Below are positions 1-7,386 of a stretch of 12,516 nt of DNA, one piece after another. This DNA is from an archaeon. GTDB taxonomy: Archaea > Asgardarchaeota > Hermodarchaeia > Hermodarchaeales > Hermodarchaeaceae. How positions within the stretch are numbered: the stretch's first letter is position 1; the number at the start of each line of letters is the position of its first letter. The notes beneath the pieces are model-generated. The model ran no database searches and was not told where the DNA came from. It saw nothing but the letters and a program-made list of their open reading frames with translations. The stretch covers positions 1 through 12,516 of the forward strand of contig JABXGV010000172.1 in assembly GCA_016550485.1 (NCBI GenBank). The letters are read 5' to 3'. Both the position numbers and the translations under genes were made by a program.

Positions 1-1379
1 CCGCTGTAAACTTTATCCCGCCAGAATTTCAGCCAACAATGATTAGGTGCTGTCGCCGGGTTTGGGAAACTAGTGAACCCGACAGATACTACACTGAATA
101 CCACAACCCCTCTACTGGAGAAGTCAGGCACTTTGAAGCACGTGTTGGGCCAATCACCAAATCAGGTGAAGTGGTTAACCTCATCATAAATGCTAGAGAC
201 ATTACTGAAATGAAAGCGCAAGAAAACGCACTCCGAGAGTCAGAAGCACGTTGGCGGTCGTTGGTAGAACAAGCCCCGGATCTCATTATGATGGTAGACC
301 AACACGGCATCCTCCTGTTTGTGAACCGATCGGTGACAGGTCGCCCAATTGACCAAGCACTAGGGAAAACCCTCTACGACTACACACCACCAGAGTACCA
401 TGACCTCCAGAGGGAGGCAATTAAGCGGGTCTTCGAATCTGGGGAACAGAGTAGCTATGACGTCGAAGGACCAGGACCTGATGGAACAACCCTGTGGTTC
501 AGAACGCGAATCGGACCAGTCATCCAAGAGGGACAGATCGTCGCAGCGATTCTCACAACAAGAGATGTCACTGCACGAAAATTAATGGAGAAAGCACTAC
601 AGGTCTCGGAGTCGAATCATCGAACGCTTATTGAACACACGCTTCACGGAATCGGCATCCTGCAGGGTGAGCCCGGGAACACACGAATGGTCTTTGCTAA
701 TCCTGCCCTGACCCAGATTACGGGATACTCTGCTGAGGAGATTACTAGCTTCTCCTTCACGGAACTGGCGTCAATCATTATCGAAGAAGACCGTCTCAAG
801 TTCGGAAAGGCCTTCTGGGACCACGTCCAGGGGCTTACCGGGCCCCCACGGTGTGAGGTTCGGGTAATCCACAAGGACAAATCAATCATCTGGACGGATG
901 TCACCGGAACGCCCTTCGAGTATGAAGGACAGACATCTTGGCTGGTAACCTTTGTCGATATCACTGACCTGAAACAGGCAGAAGCCAAACTGCAAGCTCG
1001 CGAGCAACAGCTCCAAGTCCTAGCTGACAACATTCCTGGCATCGTCTATCGCCTCCACCTCGAAAGGGAAGGGCGGAGGGAGTTTCTCAATGACCAGCTG
1101 GAGCAAATCACAGGCTACACGGAGGAGGAGCTGCCGGGAGGCATGTGCTGTCTTGAACCGATAATTCACACTAAGGACCAAGCCCGGGTGAAAGCCACGA
1201 TGAAGCAAGCCCTAGAGAACCGGACCGCTTTTGAGGTGCAATACCGTATCAAACACAAGGATGGTAGAACCCGCGTCCTTCACGAAAGGGGGCAAGCAGT
1301 CAAGGATGACAGTGGAGAGCCCTGCTTCCTAGATGGAGTGATACTCGACCAAACCCCAACCCCTGAAAGAATACAATAA
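1..1379 (+). CDS. Multi-PAS sensor protein, 5' end outside window
   Basis: The reading frame is open to the left edge (first full codon at 3), so the ATG at 39 is probably internal. Numbering from that Met, residues 1-56 are the end of one PAS domain, closing with the typical NARDITEMK exit. About 70-185, 190-315 and 325-440 are three further PAS domains, with hallmarks such as FVNRSV, RTRIGP, TTRDVTARK, ANPALTQITGYSAEEI, FVDITDLKQAE, ITGYTEEEL and YRIKHKDGR. Short coiled-coil-like linkers (ESEARWRSLVEQ, SESNHRTLIEH) join them. PAS domains bind small ligands, haem or flavin, or mediate dimerisation; the ligand cannot be read here. No histidine-kinase, GGDEF or other output domain follows the last PAS, and no membrane segment is visible. 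The protein ends cleanly in TAA, so output must be upstream of the window or in a partner. The next gene starts 35 bases later on the same strand. Confidence 0.9.
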   Translation, partial: AVNFIPPEFQPTMIRCCRRVWETSEPDRYYTEYHNPSTGEVRHFEARVGPITKSGEVVNLIINARDITEMKAQENALRESEARWRSLVEQAPDLIMMVDQHGILLFVNRSVTGRPIDQALGKTLYDYTPPEYHDLQREAIKRVFESGEQSSYDVEGPGPDGTTLWFRTRIGPVIQEGQIVAAILTTRDVTARKLMEKALQVSESNHRTLIEHTLHGIGILQGEPGNTRMVFANPALTQITGYSAEEITSFSFTELASIIIEEDRLKFGKAFWDHVQGLTGPPRCEVRVIHKDKSIIWTDVTGTPFEYEGQTSWLVTFVDITDLKQAEAKLQAREQQLQVLADNIPGIVYRLHLEREGRREFLNDQLEQITGYTEEELPGGMCCLEPIIHTKDQARVKATMKQALENRTAFEVQYRIKHKDGRTRVLHERGQAVKDDSGEPCFLDGVILDQTPTPERIQ

Positions 1380-1414
1380 TATATTCCCGTCATTCTAAGG
1401 ATAAGGGATAGGGA

Positions 1415-2278
1415 ATGTCAAAACATGCAAGAATCAGTTGTGTCCTAGGAGCAACCTGCCTCCTGTTACTAGGCTTAATGCATTCTTCCTTAGGAGCAGC
1501 CAACGTCACTGCTTCATCGCAGCAATCCCCACCCATCTATGGCTACCGTGCGGGTGATCACTATGAGTTCTCTGAGAACATCACTGAGACGCTTGACACA
1601 CCGGAGGAACACCTCCTCTGGCAGCACATACACGACATTGATGTGAGGATTCTGGAGATAAGAGAAAACGTCGGTGGATATGCAATCAGGATAAAAGCCC
1701 GTGTCACTGACTTCGTGAACATCTCCTATGATCTCCCCAACTATTACAGTACCCAGTACTTGGAAGGCTACACGCCAATTGTGGCACGGGCCTGTGATTA
1801 CTTCACCCACACAGAATGGGAAATACACCTCACGGACTGGAATCTATTCATCGATGGCTGGCAAGCCAACTCCAATCTGGTAGGGTTCCGAGAGCAGGAC
1901 CTAGATGAGCACTACTTTCACTGGAATTTCACCCAATGGATAATCAGCAATATCTCCACAACCGACATCGATAATGACGGGGAAACTGACCCTTACCAAG
2001 CATTCAATTGCTACACCGCCCGATTCACCGCCGGTGGTGTGGTCCTCCTCCGCCGCTTTTACACCGCCATACGCTTCACATGCGGAATACGACACACCCG
2101 GACCAGAACCGTTGAACAAAAGCTCCCCCTAACCACCTCTATACCATCGATTCCAACGATGATTTTACTGCTCATCCCAGTAATAACCGTATCCTGCATC
2201 GTGGTATTTGTAATTACATTATTCACTCGTCGACGAAAACACTCAACCATTCCTCCTCAAAGACGACGAAGGTCATAG
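1415..2278 (+). CDS. Secreted, C-terminally membrane-anchored protein with N-glycosylation sequons
   Basis: I recognise no named family. The 287-residue product has an N-terminal signal peptide (basic start, hydrophobic core at about 9-22, likely cleavage near residue 28) and one C-terminal membrane helix at about 246-270. A very basic tail (RRRK, then QRRRRS) would keep the C-terminus inside and display about 215 residues outside. The ectodomain carries five N-x-S/T sequons (N30, N55, N102, N171, N179), consistent with archaeal surface N-glycosylation. Residues 184-192 (DIDNDGETD) resemble the calcium-binding loop of EF-hand, dockerin or thrombospondin type-3 repeats. Cysteines at 127, 199 and 223 are the only ones in the ectodomain. 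A purine-rich ribosome binding site (AGGGATAGGG) precedes the ATG. The gene lies just behind the PAS sensor and its last 22 bases overlap the oppositely transcribed nfo. A surface receptor or binding protein is possible but unproven. Confidence 0.85.
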   Translation: MSKHARISCVLGATCLLLLGLMHSSLGAANVTASSQQSPPIYGYRAGDHYEFSENITETLDTPEEHLLWQHIHDIDVRILEIRENVGGYAIRIKARVTDFVNISYDLPNYYSTQYLEGYTPIVARACDYFTHTEWEIHLTDWNLFIDGWQANSNLVGFREQDLDEHYFHWNFTQWIISNISTTDIDNDGETDPYQAFNCYTARFTAGGVVLLRRFYTAIRFTCGIRHTRTRTVEQKLPLTTSIPSIPTMILLLIPVITVSCIVVFVITLFTRRRKHSTIPPQRRRRS

Positions 2279-3102
2279 AGGCGCTGGAGGTTTCTCTGGA
2301 AGGCAGCTTCGTCGCCAGGGGTTTCCAAATTCATGGGATGATGTTTGAAGCGAGGGTCGTTGACGAGGAGGCGGAAGGCTTCAAGGCCTATCTTTCCTTC
2401 TCCGATATCGGCGTGGATGTCGTGGTGGCTATTCAAGCTTGACCTCGAGTCATTAACGTGGAAGGCTTTCAACAGCCCAAAGCCGATCTGGGTCTTGAAG
2501 GCGTCTAGGGTTTCCTCATAACCAGCTTGGGTCCTAATATCATAGCCGGCGGCAAAAACATGGGCAGTATCCAGGCAGACTCCAAGACGCCCGGGCATAG
2601 CAGTTTGATCGAGGATTTCAGCGAGGTGCTCGAAGCTACCCCCCAGCGACTTCCCACCTCCCGCAGTGGTCTCCAACAAGAGCATGACCTTGTAGTCGGG
2701 ACGGTTAGCGAGGCTTCGCCGTAGGCTAATCGTGAGTGTGTGTAGCCCTTCCTGGAAAGAGGTTCCCTTGTGAGATCCTGGGTGGATGACGAAATAAGGT
2801 ATGCCCAACGCTTCACTGCGATCTAATTCATCTTCAAAGGCTGCCACTGAGAGCTTATGAATTCGAGGGTCGGGGGAGGCCAGATTTGTAAGATAGCTGC
2901 CATGCGCCATAACCTCCTGAAGCCCCTGTTCCTTGACGCCTGCCTTGAAGCCGTCCGCTTGCTCCTGAGCAAGGGGTTTACTAGCCCAGCGCTGGGCATT
3001 CCGAGTAAAAATCTGCATCGTTTCGCAGCCTAGCTCTGCAGCCCTATGGGGTGCATTCTGGACGCCGCCACTGATAGAGACATGGCACCCTAGAATACCC
3101 AG
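2257..3102 (-). CDS. nfo: Endonuclease IV (AP endonuclease), CTG start
   Basis: Endonuclease IV cuts DNA 5' of abasic sites and trims damaged 3' ends in base-excision repair, using a TIM barrel with three metal ions. All nine metal ligands of the family can be placed: H67 (AHGSYL), H107 (IHPGSH), E144 (LLETTAGGG), D178 and H181 (LDTAHVFAAGYD), H215 (FHVND), D228 and H230 (HDIHADIGEG), E260 (NLETP). The first ATG is at 3018, but the preceding codons encode the conserved first strand GCHVSISGGVQNAPHRAAEL, so the gene starts upstream. An in-frame TGA at 3109-3111 leaves only CTG (3100-3102) or ATT as starts. CTG has GAGGTGA six bases upstream, gives 281 residues and places H7 exactly as in the E. 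coli protein. It lies 32 bases behind the pseudo-GTPase gene and is probably cotranscribed. A one-base sequence error from the out-of-frame GTG is the alternative. Confidence 0.95.
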   Translation of the reverse strand: MGILGCHVSISGGVQNAPHRAAELGCETMQIFTRNAQRWASKPLAQEQADGFKAGVKEQGLQEVMAHGSYLTNLASPDPRIHKLSVAAFEDELDRSEALGIPYFVIHPGSHKGTSFQEGLHTLTISLRRSLANRPDYKVMLLLETTAGGGKSLGGSFEHLAEILDQTAMPGRLGVCLDTAHVFAAGYDIRTQAGYEETLDAFKTQIGFGLLKAFHVNDSRSSLNSHHDIHADIGEGKIGLEAFRLLVNDPRFKHHPMNLETPGDEAAFQRNLQRLYDLRRL

Positions 3103-3108
3103 CCCTGT

Positions 3109-3115
3109 TCACCTC
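3109..3115 (-). promoter_or_regulatory. Ribosome binding site deciding the nfo CTG start
   Basis: On the minus strand this reads GAGGTGA, a strong match to archaeal Shine-Dalgarno sequences, ending six bases before the CTG at 3102. It contains the in-frame TGA that closes the frame upstream, so no more distal start is possible. Its placement is the main evidence, besides homology, for initiation at CTG. Confidence 0.65.
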
Positions 3116-3134
3116 GACGCAACAGCACACGCTC

Positions 3135-4205
3135 CTAGTGTGCAGCATAGGTCGCTGTCGCTGATTCGACGAGTAAGTCGAGGACCTCGTCAACGGGATC
3201 TGAGACTGGTGATGTTACGGGAGCTTCTTTGAAGTGGTGGCATTGACTGGTCTCCTCCACAATCTTTTGCACGATACATTCACGCTCTGCTGGCAGAAGC
3301 TCATTAACAATAGCATGAATCTTGGAAAGAACCTCTAGCTCCCGCTGATTCAGCGAGGTATTGCTCCAGCCAGGACCTGCTGCGACCAGGCATAGGTTGG
3401 TCCATTTCCGTGCCCCCTTCAAGCATTCATGGCATATCCGCGGAGTGAATCTCACGGCTCCGCTGAGGAGGTTGACCTGAAACACCGCCTGATACGCATG
3501 GAGTGTGATACTACTTCCCACAACATCAAAACCGCTCTCGCTAATAGCATCTATCAGTTCCGGAGACACGGTGAGGGCAGGTCTAGTGTGGGAGACTTGA
3601 ACCGCAGCCCGGCGCGCATCCTCCAGCTTCTTCGAAGGGATTTCCAGTGCGGCAAAGGAGTATGGAGGAATACCACCACCATGTGGGGAACGATCAAACA
3701 TCATGTTCGCGAGTTCGTCAAGGGCTTCACTTGGAGTAACAAGACCGAGAAAGTCGGATTTCTTCATTTTCCGTTTAAGCTGCATCAATTGGCGAGTGGG
3801 TCCGTAAAACAGAAAGATTTCGGGAATTCGTCCACAATAGTGGAGAACGTCCTGCCGGAGAACTCGTAGAGACTCCAATTGCTCCGTATTGGCAACATAA
3901 ATAGCGGCGTGCCCTCCCCGAAACATGGTTCTTATGGGGGCCCAGCGAGTATCCGATACAGCGATATCCCATAGCTGCATACGAACGCGGATATCATTGA
4001 CAGAGCACGAGTGAACACCCAACCCCACCCCCACGCTCTGTTTGTACTCTCCCGCGAAGGTTTTCACGCTGGCCTGCTGACAGAAAAGCTTCGTGGCATA
4101 ATCCTCCCCTCCTAGCAGTAGGGTCTTGAAAACATAGCCATGTTTACTCTTTGTGTCCACGCAGTGCGGCATTTCCTGCACAGTAGGGTTTTGGATTGTA
4201 GACAA
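3135..4205 (-). CDS. Ras-like pseudo-GTPase with C-terminal extension
   Basis: Residues 24-172 follow the Ras/Rab/Arf pattern: first strand and P-loop position YVFKTLLLGGEDYATK (24-39), switch I position YKQSVGVGL, the second and third strands ending at LWDIA (78-82), RTMFRGGHAAIYVAN like the usual YYRGAxxxxxVYD, LFLFYGP-like strand IFLFYGP (130-136) where NKxD belongs, and VTPSEALDELANMMF (156-170) in the G5/last-helix position. Every nucleotide motif is broken: G1 lacks the GKT triplet (ATK), G3 reads WDIAV instead of WDTAG, and G4 NKxD is absent. GTP binding or hydrolysis is therefore unlikely; a scaffold role is inferred. Residues 175-356 are unrecognised, with cysteines 258, 261 and 272 (CHEC then WTNLC) that could bind zinc. 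The start is TTG at 4205, since an in-frame TGA lies 8 codons upstream; GTG or ATG at codons 9 or 12 are alternatives. Next downstream is nfo. Confidence 0.8.
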   Translation of the reverse strand: MSTIQNPTVQEMPHCVDTKSKHGYVFKTLLLGGEDYATKLFCQQASVKTFAGEYKQSVGVGLGVHSCSVNDIRVRMQLWDIAVSDTRWAPIRTMFRGGHAAIYVANTEQLESLRVLRQDVLHYCGRIPEIFLFYGPTRQLMQLKRKMKKSDFLGLVTPSEALDELANMMFDRSPHGGGIPPYSFAALEIPSKKLEDARRAAVQVSHTRPALTVSPELIDAISESGFDVVGSSITLHAYQAVFQVNLLSGAVRFTPRICHECLKGARKWTNLCLVAAGPGWSNTSLNQRELEVLSKIHAIVNELLPAERECIVQKIVEETSQCHHFKEAPVTSPVSDPVDEVLDLLVESATATYAAH

Positions 4206-4397
4206 CTTAAGGCTTTTGGAATTCCCTCATAAGCTCCTGATTCAGCTAAGAAAATAGCGAATAACGATACGGGGCCTCTCTACATTCAATAAAGAGAGGT
4301 ATCTTGCACAATAGGAAACCTTTATTCGAAGAGGACATGAGCCTTATTTCCACCAGCTAGAGAGGCTGGATGTAACCCACAGGGAGAACACACAAGT
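4206..4397. promoter_or_regulatory. Divergent promoter region between pseudo-GTPase and MFS copy 1
   Basis: This non-coding gap separates two divergent genes. It contains an inverted repeat with 7-bp arms CCTCTCT (4275-4281) and AGAGAGG (4293-4299) around an 11-base A/T-rich loop. The repeat is flanked by a second matching pair, GATA (4266-4269) and TATC (4300-4303), with an unpaired insert on the left. A TTTATT box at 4321-4326 could be the TATA element for the transporter, and TTTATT on the other strand (4288-4293), inside the loop, could serve the minus-strand operon. A small hairpin CCAGC/GCTGG lies at 4353-4369. Function is inferred from position only. Confidence 0.4.
4207..4230 (-). other. 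Possible 7-codon leader ORF before pseudo-GTPase
   Basis: On the minus strand AGGAG (4234-4238), three bases, then ATG begins a tiny frame encoding MREFQKP and a TAA stop one base before the TTG start of the pseudo-GTPase. It might couple translation to that weak start. It might also mark a single-base error: a +1 shift within CCAAAAGCC would join this ATG to the downstream gene. Chance occurrence is also possible. Confidence 0.2.
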
Positions 4398-5822
4398 ATG
4401 GCAGATAGAATAGCACGCTTCTTCGGTCTCCAAGACGAATCACCACGAGTCAAGTATCTCGCAAAGGTAGCCGCGGTCTTCATGCCACTTGCCGCTGCCA
4501 GCTTCATGATGAGCTCCACCTTCTTCGCTGTCTTCGTCGCCGAAATTCTGGTGGGACCCGCCCTCTACCTCTCTCTCGGTATGGCGCTTGTGGGTCAACT
4601 CGCCCTCGTCGGCAGCATCGTCCAGCTAGTATTTGATTTCCCAACTGGCGGCGTGGGTGATTGGATTGGACAGCGCTGGATTCTGCTTACTGCGTTTCTT
4701 TGCTTCGCCGCTTCAACCATCCTCACAGCCTTCGCCACAACCTACATCGACTTTCTACTCGTCTATGTTCTCAGCGCCTTGGGAGCAGCACAGCAGTCAG
4801 GGGCTATTGCCGCTTGGTTTGACAATAACTATCGCGCAGCAGCCAAGGATCCCGATAGGTCAGCGTACTCGGTAGCGCAGGGTCGGATGGGAATGCTGTT
4901 CCAGATTGCCGCCACGGTGTCCCTCATTCCCGGCGCGGTCCTAGCAGACCTGATTTCTCGCCAAGGCGTCTTCTTCCTGCAGGGCATCATCTGTATCATC
5001 ATGGGTGTTAGCTCGCTAATCCTGTTCAGAGATTTCCCTGAAGTCGCGGAAAACCGCCCAAAACGCTCGCTCCGGGTTTACTACTCCCTCCTCAAAGAAG
5101 GGCTCAAGTTCAGTGTCTCAAGCAGGTTCGTGTTCTTCTACATCATCGGCTCCGTGCTCTTCTTCAGCGCCATCAACGTCTGGGGCAGCATGATCCTGAT
5201 GATCGTCTACTATAGCTTCTTATACGAACAGAAATCAGTGGCCATCTTCAGGACCGTCATCTTTGCCTTCGGTATTTTATGGACAGAGCGGACAGGGGTT
5301 TGGACGCGTAAAATGTCTCCACGGAGGTGGATCGCCGTGTTCCGGTACCTCCAGGTCTGTGGCCCCTTCTTCCTTATCGGGATTGCCGCCATCTTTGTCT
5401 TCCTGCCGCCGGTTCCAGGGATACCCTTTCCCTTCACGTTCTTCCAGTTGCCCACGATCCTAGTCTGCATCGCCTTCATCGCTGGATCGTTATCCGGGTC
5501 AGCAGCGAATTTACTGGTTCAGCGGCTGCTCCTTGATATGATCCCGGACCGGAACCGTAACTCGCTGTATAGCCTGTTCCCGACGCTCCAGCTCTTGTTA
5601 GCGGTGCCGCAGCTCCTAATCTTCAGCCTATTGTTACCCGCGTTCCCGCCGCCATTTGGCACGGTAGTGGTGCTAGTAGGGCTCTGTGGCATCAGCATCA
5701 CTTCCTGCGTCAGCCTTGCGTACGCACTGCGGAAAATCCCTGAGGGAGTACTGATGGGTGAGCATATGCCTCACCCCCTCACAGCCGATGTTGACTCCAC
5801 ACCCACCGAAACCGAAGCGTAG
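4398..5822 (+). CDS. MFS transporter, paralog 1
   Basis: This 474-residue protein shows about 12 membrane helices in two six-helix halves, joined by a charged central loop (about 214-240, RDFPEVAENRPKRS). It fits the major facilitator superfamily, secondary transporters driven by ion gradients or substrate exchange. The family loop between helices 2 and 3 is seen as PTGGVGDWIGQRW (82-94), with D88 and R93 matching motif A. A second motif-A-like loop, PDRNRNSLYSLFPTL, starts at 383. Membrane-embedded E49, D80 and the helix-4 end WFDNNYR (140-146) are shared by all three paralogs and may bind substrate or protons. Substrate is unknown. The ATG gives the N-terminus MADRIARFFG, matching the paralogs; a loosely spaced GGGAG precedes it. 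Unlike paralogs 2 and 3, the C-terminus is short and not strongly Pro/Glu-rich. Its end lies 16 bases from the converging small membrane protein gene. Confidence 0.88.
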   Translation: MADRIARFFGLQDESPRVKYLAKVAAVFMPLAAASFMMSSTFFAVFVAEILVGPALYLSLGMALVGQLALVGSIVQLVFDFPTGGVGDWIGQRWILLTAFLCFAASTILTAFATTYIDFLLVYVLSALGAAQQSGAIAAWFDNNYRAAAKDPDRSAYSVAQGRMGMLFQIAATVSLIPGAVLADLISRQGVFFLQGIICIIMGVSSLILFRDFPEVAENRPKRSLRVYYSLLKEGLKFSVSSRFVFFYIIGSVLFFSAINVWGSMILMIVYYSFLYEQKSVAIFRTVIFAFGILWTERTGVWTRKMSPRRWIAVFRYLQVCGPFFLIGIAAIFVFLPPVPGIPFPFTFFQLPTILVCIAFIAGSLSGSAANLLVQRLLLDMIPDRNRNSLYSLFPTLQLLLAVPQLLIFSLLLPAFPPPFGTVVVLVGLCGISITSCVSLAYALRKIPEGVLMGEHMPHPLTADVDSTPTETEA

Positions 5823-5838
5823 CCAGTGACAGAAGGTG

Positions 5839-6258
5839 CTAGAGGAGGAACAGGAAGTGTATCGTCAAGGCCGCTACGACGAGGATGATGCCCATACAGA
5901 AGATGAAGCCTAGCACCGCCATGTCCTGCCGACTCATCCGTGGTGTCGGCGGTTCTGGGTGTTTTTGCTGGGCAACCGTTCTGGAGGCGCCAGGAAGGTA
6001 AACGGCTCGCCCACTGCGATCCACCATGAAGTGGACCTCACGCCGTCGGTGATGCGACCAAGATTCACAGCCAAAGGCGAGGCCAAGGAAAAGATAGATA
6101 CAACCTGCGGTCATCAGCCCCACGGCTAACGCGTGTAAGCTCACGGACAGGGTGAAGAGCAATCCAATAACCGCGCCTAGCCCGAAGGCAATCGCGGTAA
6201 CAATCCCTAAACGTTCAATTGTTGACAAAGTCAATTGAATTCCCTGAGAAATCCTCAT
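5839..6258 (-). CDS. Small membrane protein, three predicted helices, unknown function
   Basis: I do not recognise this 139-residue protein. It has two closely spaced membrane helices (about 17-38 and 40-62), a hydrophilic middle of roughly 45 residues with a basic cluster (SWSHHRRREVHF), a short strand-like segment (VDRSGRAVYLPG) and a proline-rich stretch (PEPPTPR), and a third helix at about 113-138 that ends the protein. The positive residues next to helix 2 suggest that the middle loop is cytoplasmic. It starts 28 bases after the winged-helix gene on the same strand, so the two are probably cotranscribed. No clear ribosome binding site precedes the ATG; a TTTAAGAACA element at 6266-6275 does, and recurs upstream of the partner gene. 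It converges with MFS paralog 1. An accessory or sensing partner for the neighbouring transporters is a guess. Confidence 0.7.
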   Translation of the reverse strand: MRISQGIQLTLSTIERLGIVTAIAFGLGAVIGLLFTLSVSLHALAVGLMTAGCIYLFLGLAFGCESWSHHRRREVHFMVDRSGRAVYLPGASRTVAQQKHPEPPTPRMSRQDMAVLGFIFCMGIILVVAALTIHFLFLL

Positions 6259-6286
6259 ATTATTGTGTTCTTAAACTTTTACATCC

Positions 6287-7324
6287 CTAAGCGAGAGCAG
6301 CAAGGATTGCTCCGTATCGGGTTAGGCGGAAGCGTCGTTTTACATCATGCCAAGGTTTGCCCGGTAGCTCTTCTGGGTCGAAGATGGCGAGTCCACTCTT
6401 GAGGAGGTATCCCACGACGGCTTGCGTTTCAGGGAGGGCTTGGCGGCTCTGCTGGGCGAGTTCTGGGATGGTGAACTCTTGGTCGGTAGTCTTCATGAGG
6501 TCAAGGATTGGCTCCCGCAGCACCAGGAGGTTCATGGTATAGATGGCTCCTTGACCGTAGACTGCGTCTTCTTGGGCAGGTTTGTACACACCGGGGTCAC
6601 GAATCTGTGTTCTGAACCGATGCGTTGGCAAACTACACATCCTGTGGTGCGACAATTTGCCGAGGGTGTCTTCATCGAGAAGGTGAGCATGGAGGAGTCG
6701 AATGTTCGTATAGTCCATGACGCGTTGGTTCGCAGTTGTTAACTGGGCGGTGATGTCCTGTGGAATTACACCACCAATCACATCGAGTCGAAGTAGTGCC
6801 TCGATTTCAGAACTGATATAGTCAGGTCCACATCGCTCTGGGTCCCGGAGCTTGTTCAGCAATTCTTCCTGGAAATATCTACGATACGCTTTCACCCAAG
6901 GCTCCTCAAGTCTTTCAAGTAGGACAGTGCCTTGGTCGAGCCATTCAATGATGGTGAACCGGTTGTAGCCGGTTTCGATGCCGTGACCCCAGCGCCGACT
7001 GGTGAGGCGCTGCCACCATTGGTGGGCGGCAGCGTGGACCTTGGCTCTGAGGTCAGGATTGGTAACGAGACGCCCTGTAGTAGTGAGGGCGGCAAGGGCC
7101 GCGGCAGTGGGGATTGCGCCAAAGTCGGTGAGGATCTCTGACAGAAAGACACCCTCGCCTCCTTGCCAGTTTTGCGCCTCATCGTCAAGGTCCTTCCAGG
7201 TCCGCTCAAACGCTTGTGAATCTAGGAGTGCCTCGAGCAGTCTTCGGGATTTGTCCCAGTGACACTCCGGTGAAAGGGTCAGGAAATGGTAGTGTTCAAG
7301 AAAATCGTCGAGGCGCTCCTCCAC
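6287..7324 (-). CDS. Protein with C-terminal winged-helix domain, possible regulator
   Basis: The 345 residues contain no membrane segment. The N-terminal 260 are mostly helical and match no family I can name. The last 76 (270-345) look like a winged helix: helix REPILDLMKTTDQ, then FTIPELAQQS and the putative recognition helix LPETQAVVGYLLKSGLAIF, then a hairpin ending RRFRLTRYGAIL. That architecture suggests DNA or protein binding. The GTG at 7324 has no ribosome binding site. The frame stays open upstream with protein-like sequence (YIPKWIQNQAAKLDALPQP), and AAGGAG at 7387-7392 sits eight bases before an in-frame ATT at 7376-7378, which would give 363 residues. The in-frame stop is further up, so the true start may be there. 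The gene is divergent from MFS paralog 2, with a palindrome between them, and followed by the small membrane protein gene. Confidence 0.75.
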   Translation of the reverse strand: MEERLDDFLEHYHFLTLSPECHWDKSRRLLEALLDSQAFERTWKDLDDEAQNWQGGEGVFLSEILTDFGAIPTAAALAALTTTGRLVTNPDLRAKVHAAAHQWWQRLTSRRWGHGIETGYNRFTIIEWLDQGTVLLERLEEPWVKAYRRYFQEELLNKLRDPERCGPDYISSEIEALLRLDVIGGVIPQDITAQLTTANQRVMDYTNIRLLHAHLLDEDTLGKLSHHRMCSLPTHRFRTQIRDPGVYKPAQEDAVYGQGAIYTMNLLVLREPILDLMKTTDQEFTIPELAQQSRQALPETQAVVGYLLKSGLAIFDPEELPGKPWHDVKRRFRLTRYGAILAALA

Positions 7325-7386
7325 AGGCTGGGGAAGGGCGTCTAGCTTGGCGGCTTGATTCTGTATCCACTTCGGAATGTAATCAA

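Noticed and set aside
3016..3018. ATG as the start of endonuclease IV
   Set aside because: It would remove the conserved first strand GCHVSISGG, which is encoded directly upstream in the same frame.
3429..3869. Plus-strand ORF of 146 codons inside the pseudo-GTPase gene
   Set aside because: The opposite strand encodes the recognisable GTPase-like fold; this frame has no domain pattern or ribosome binding site.
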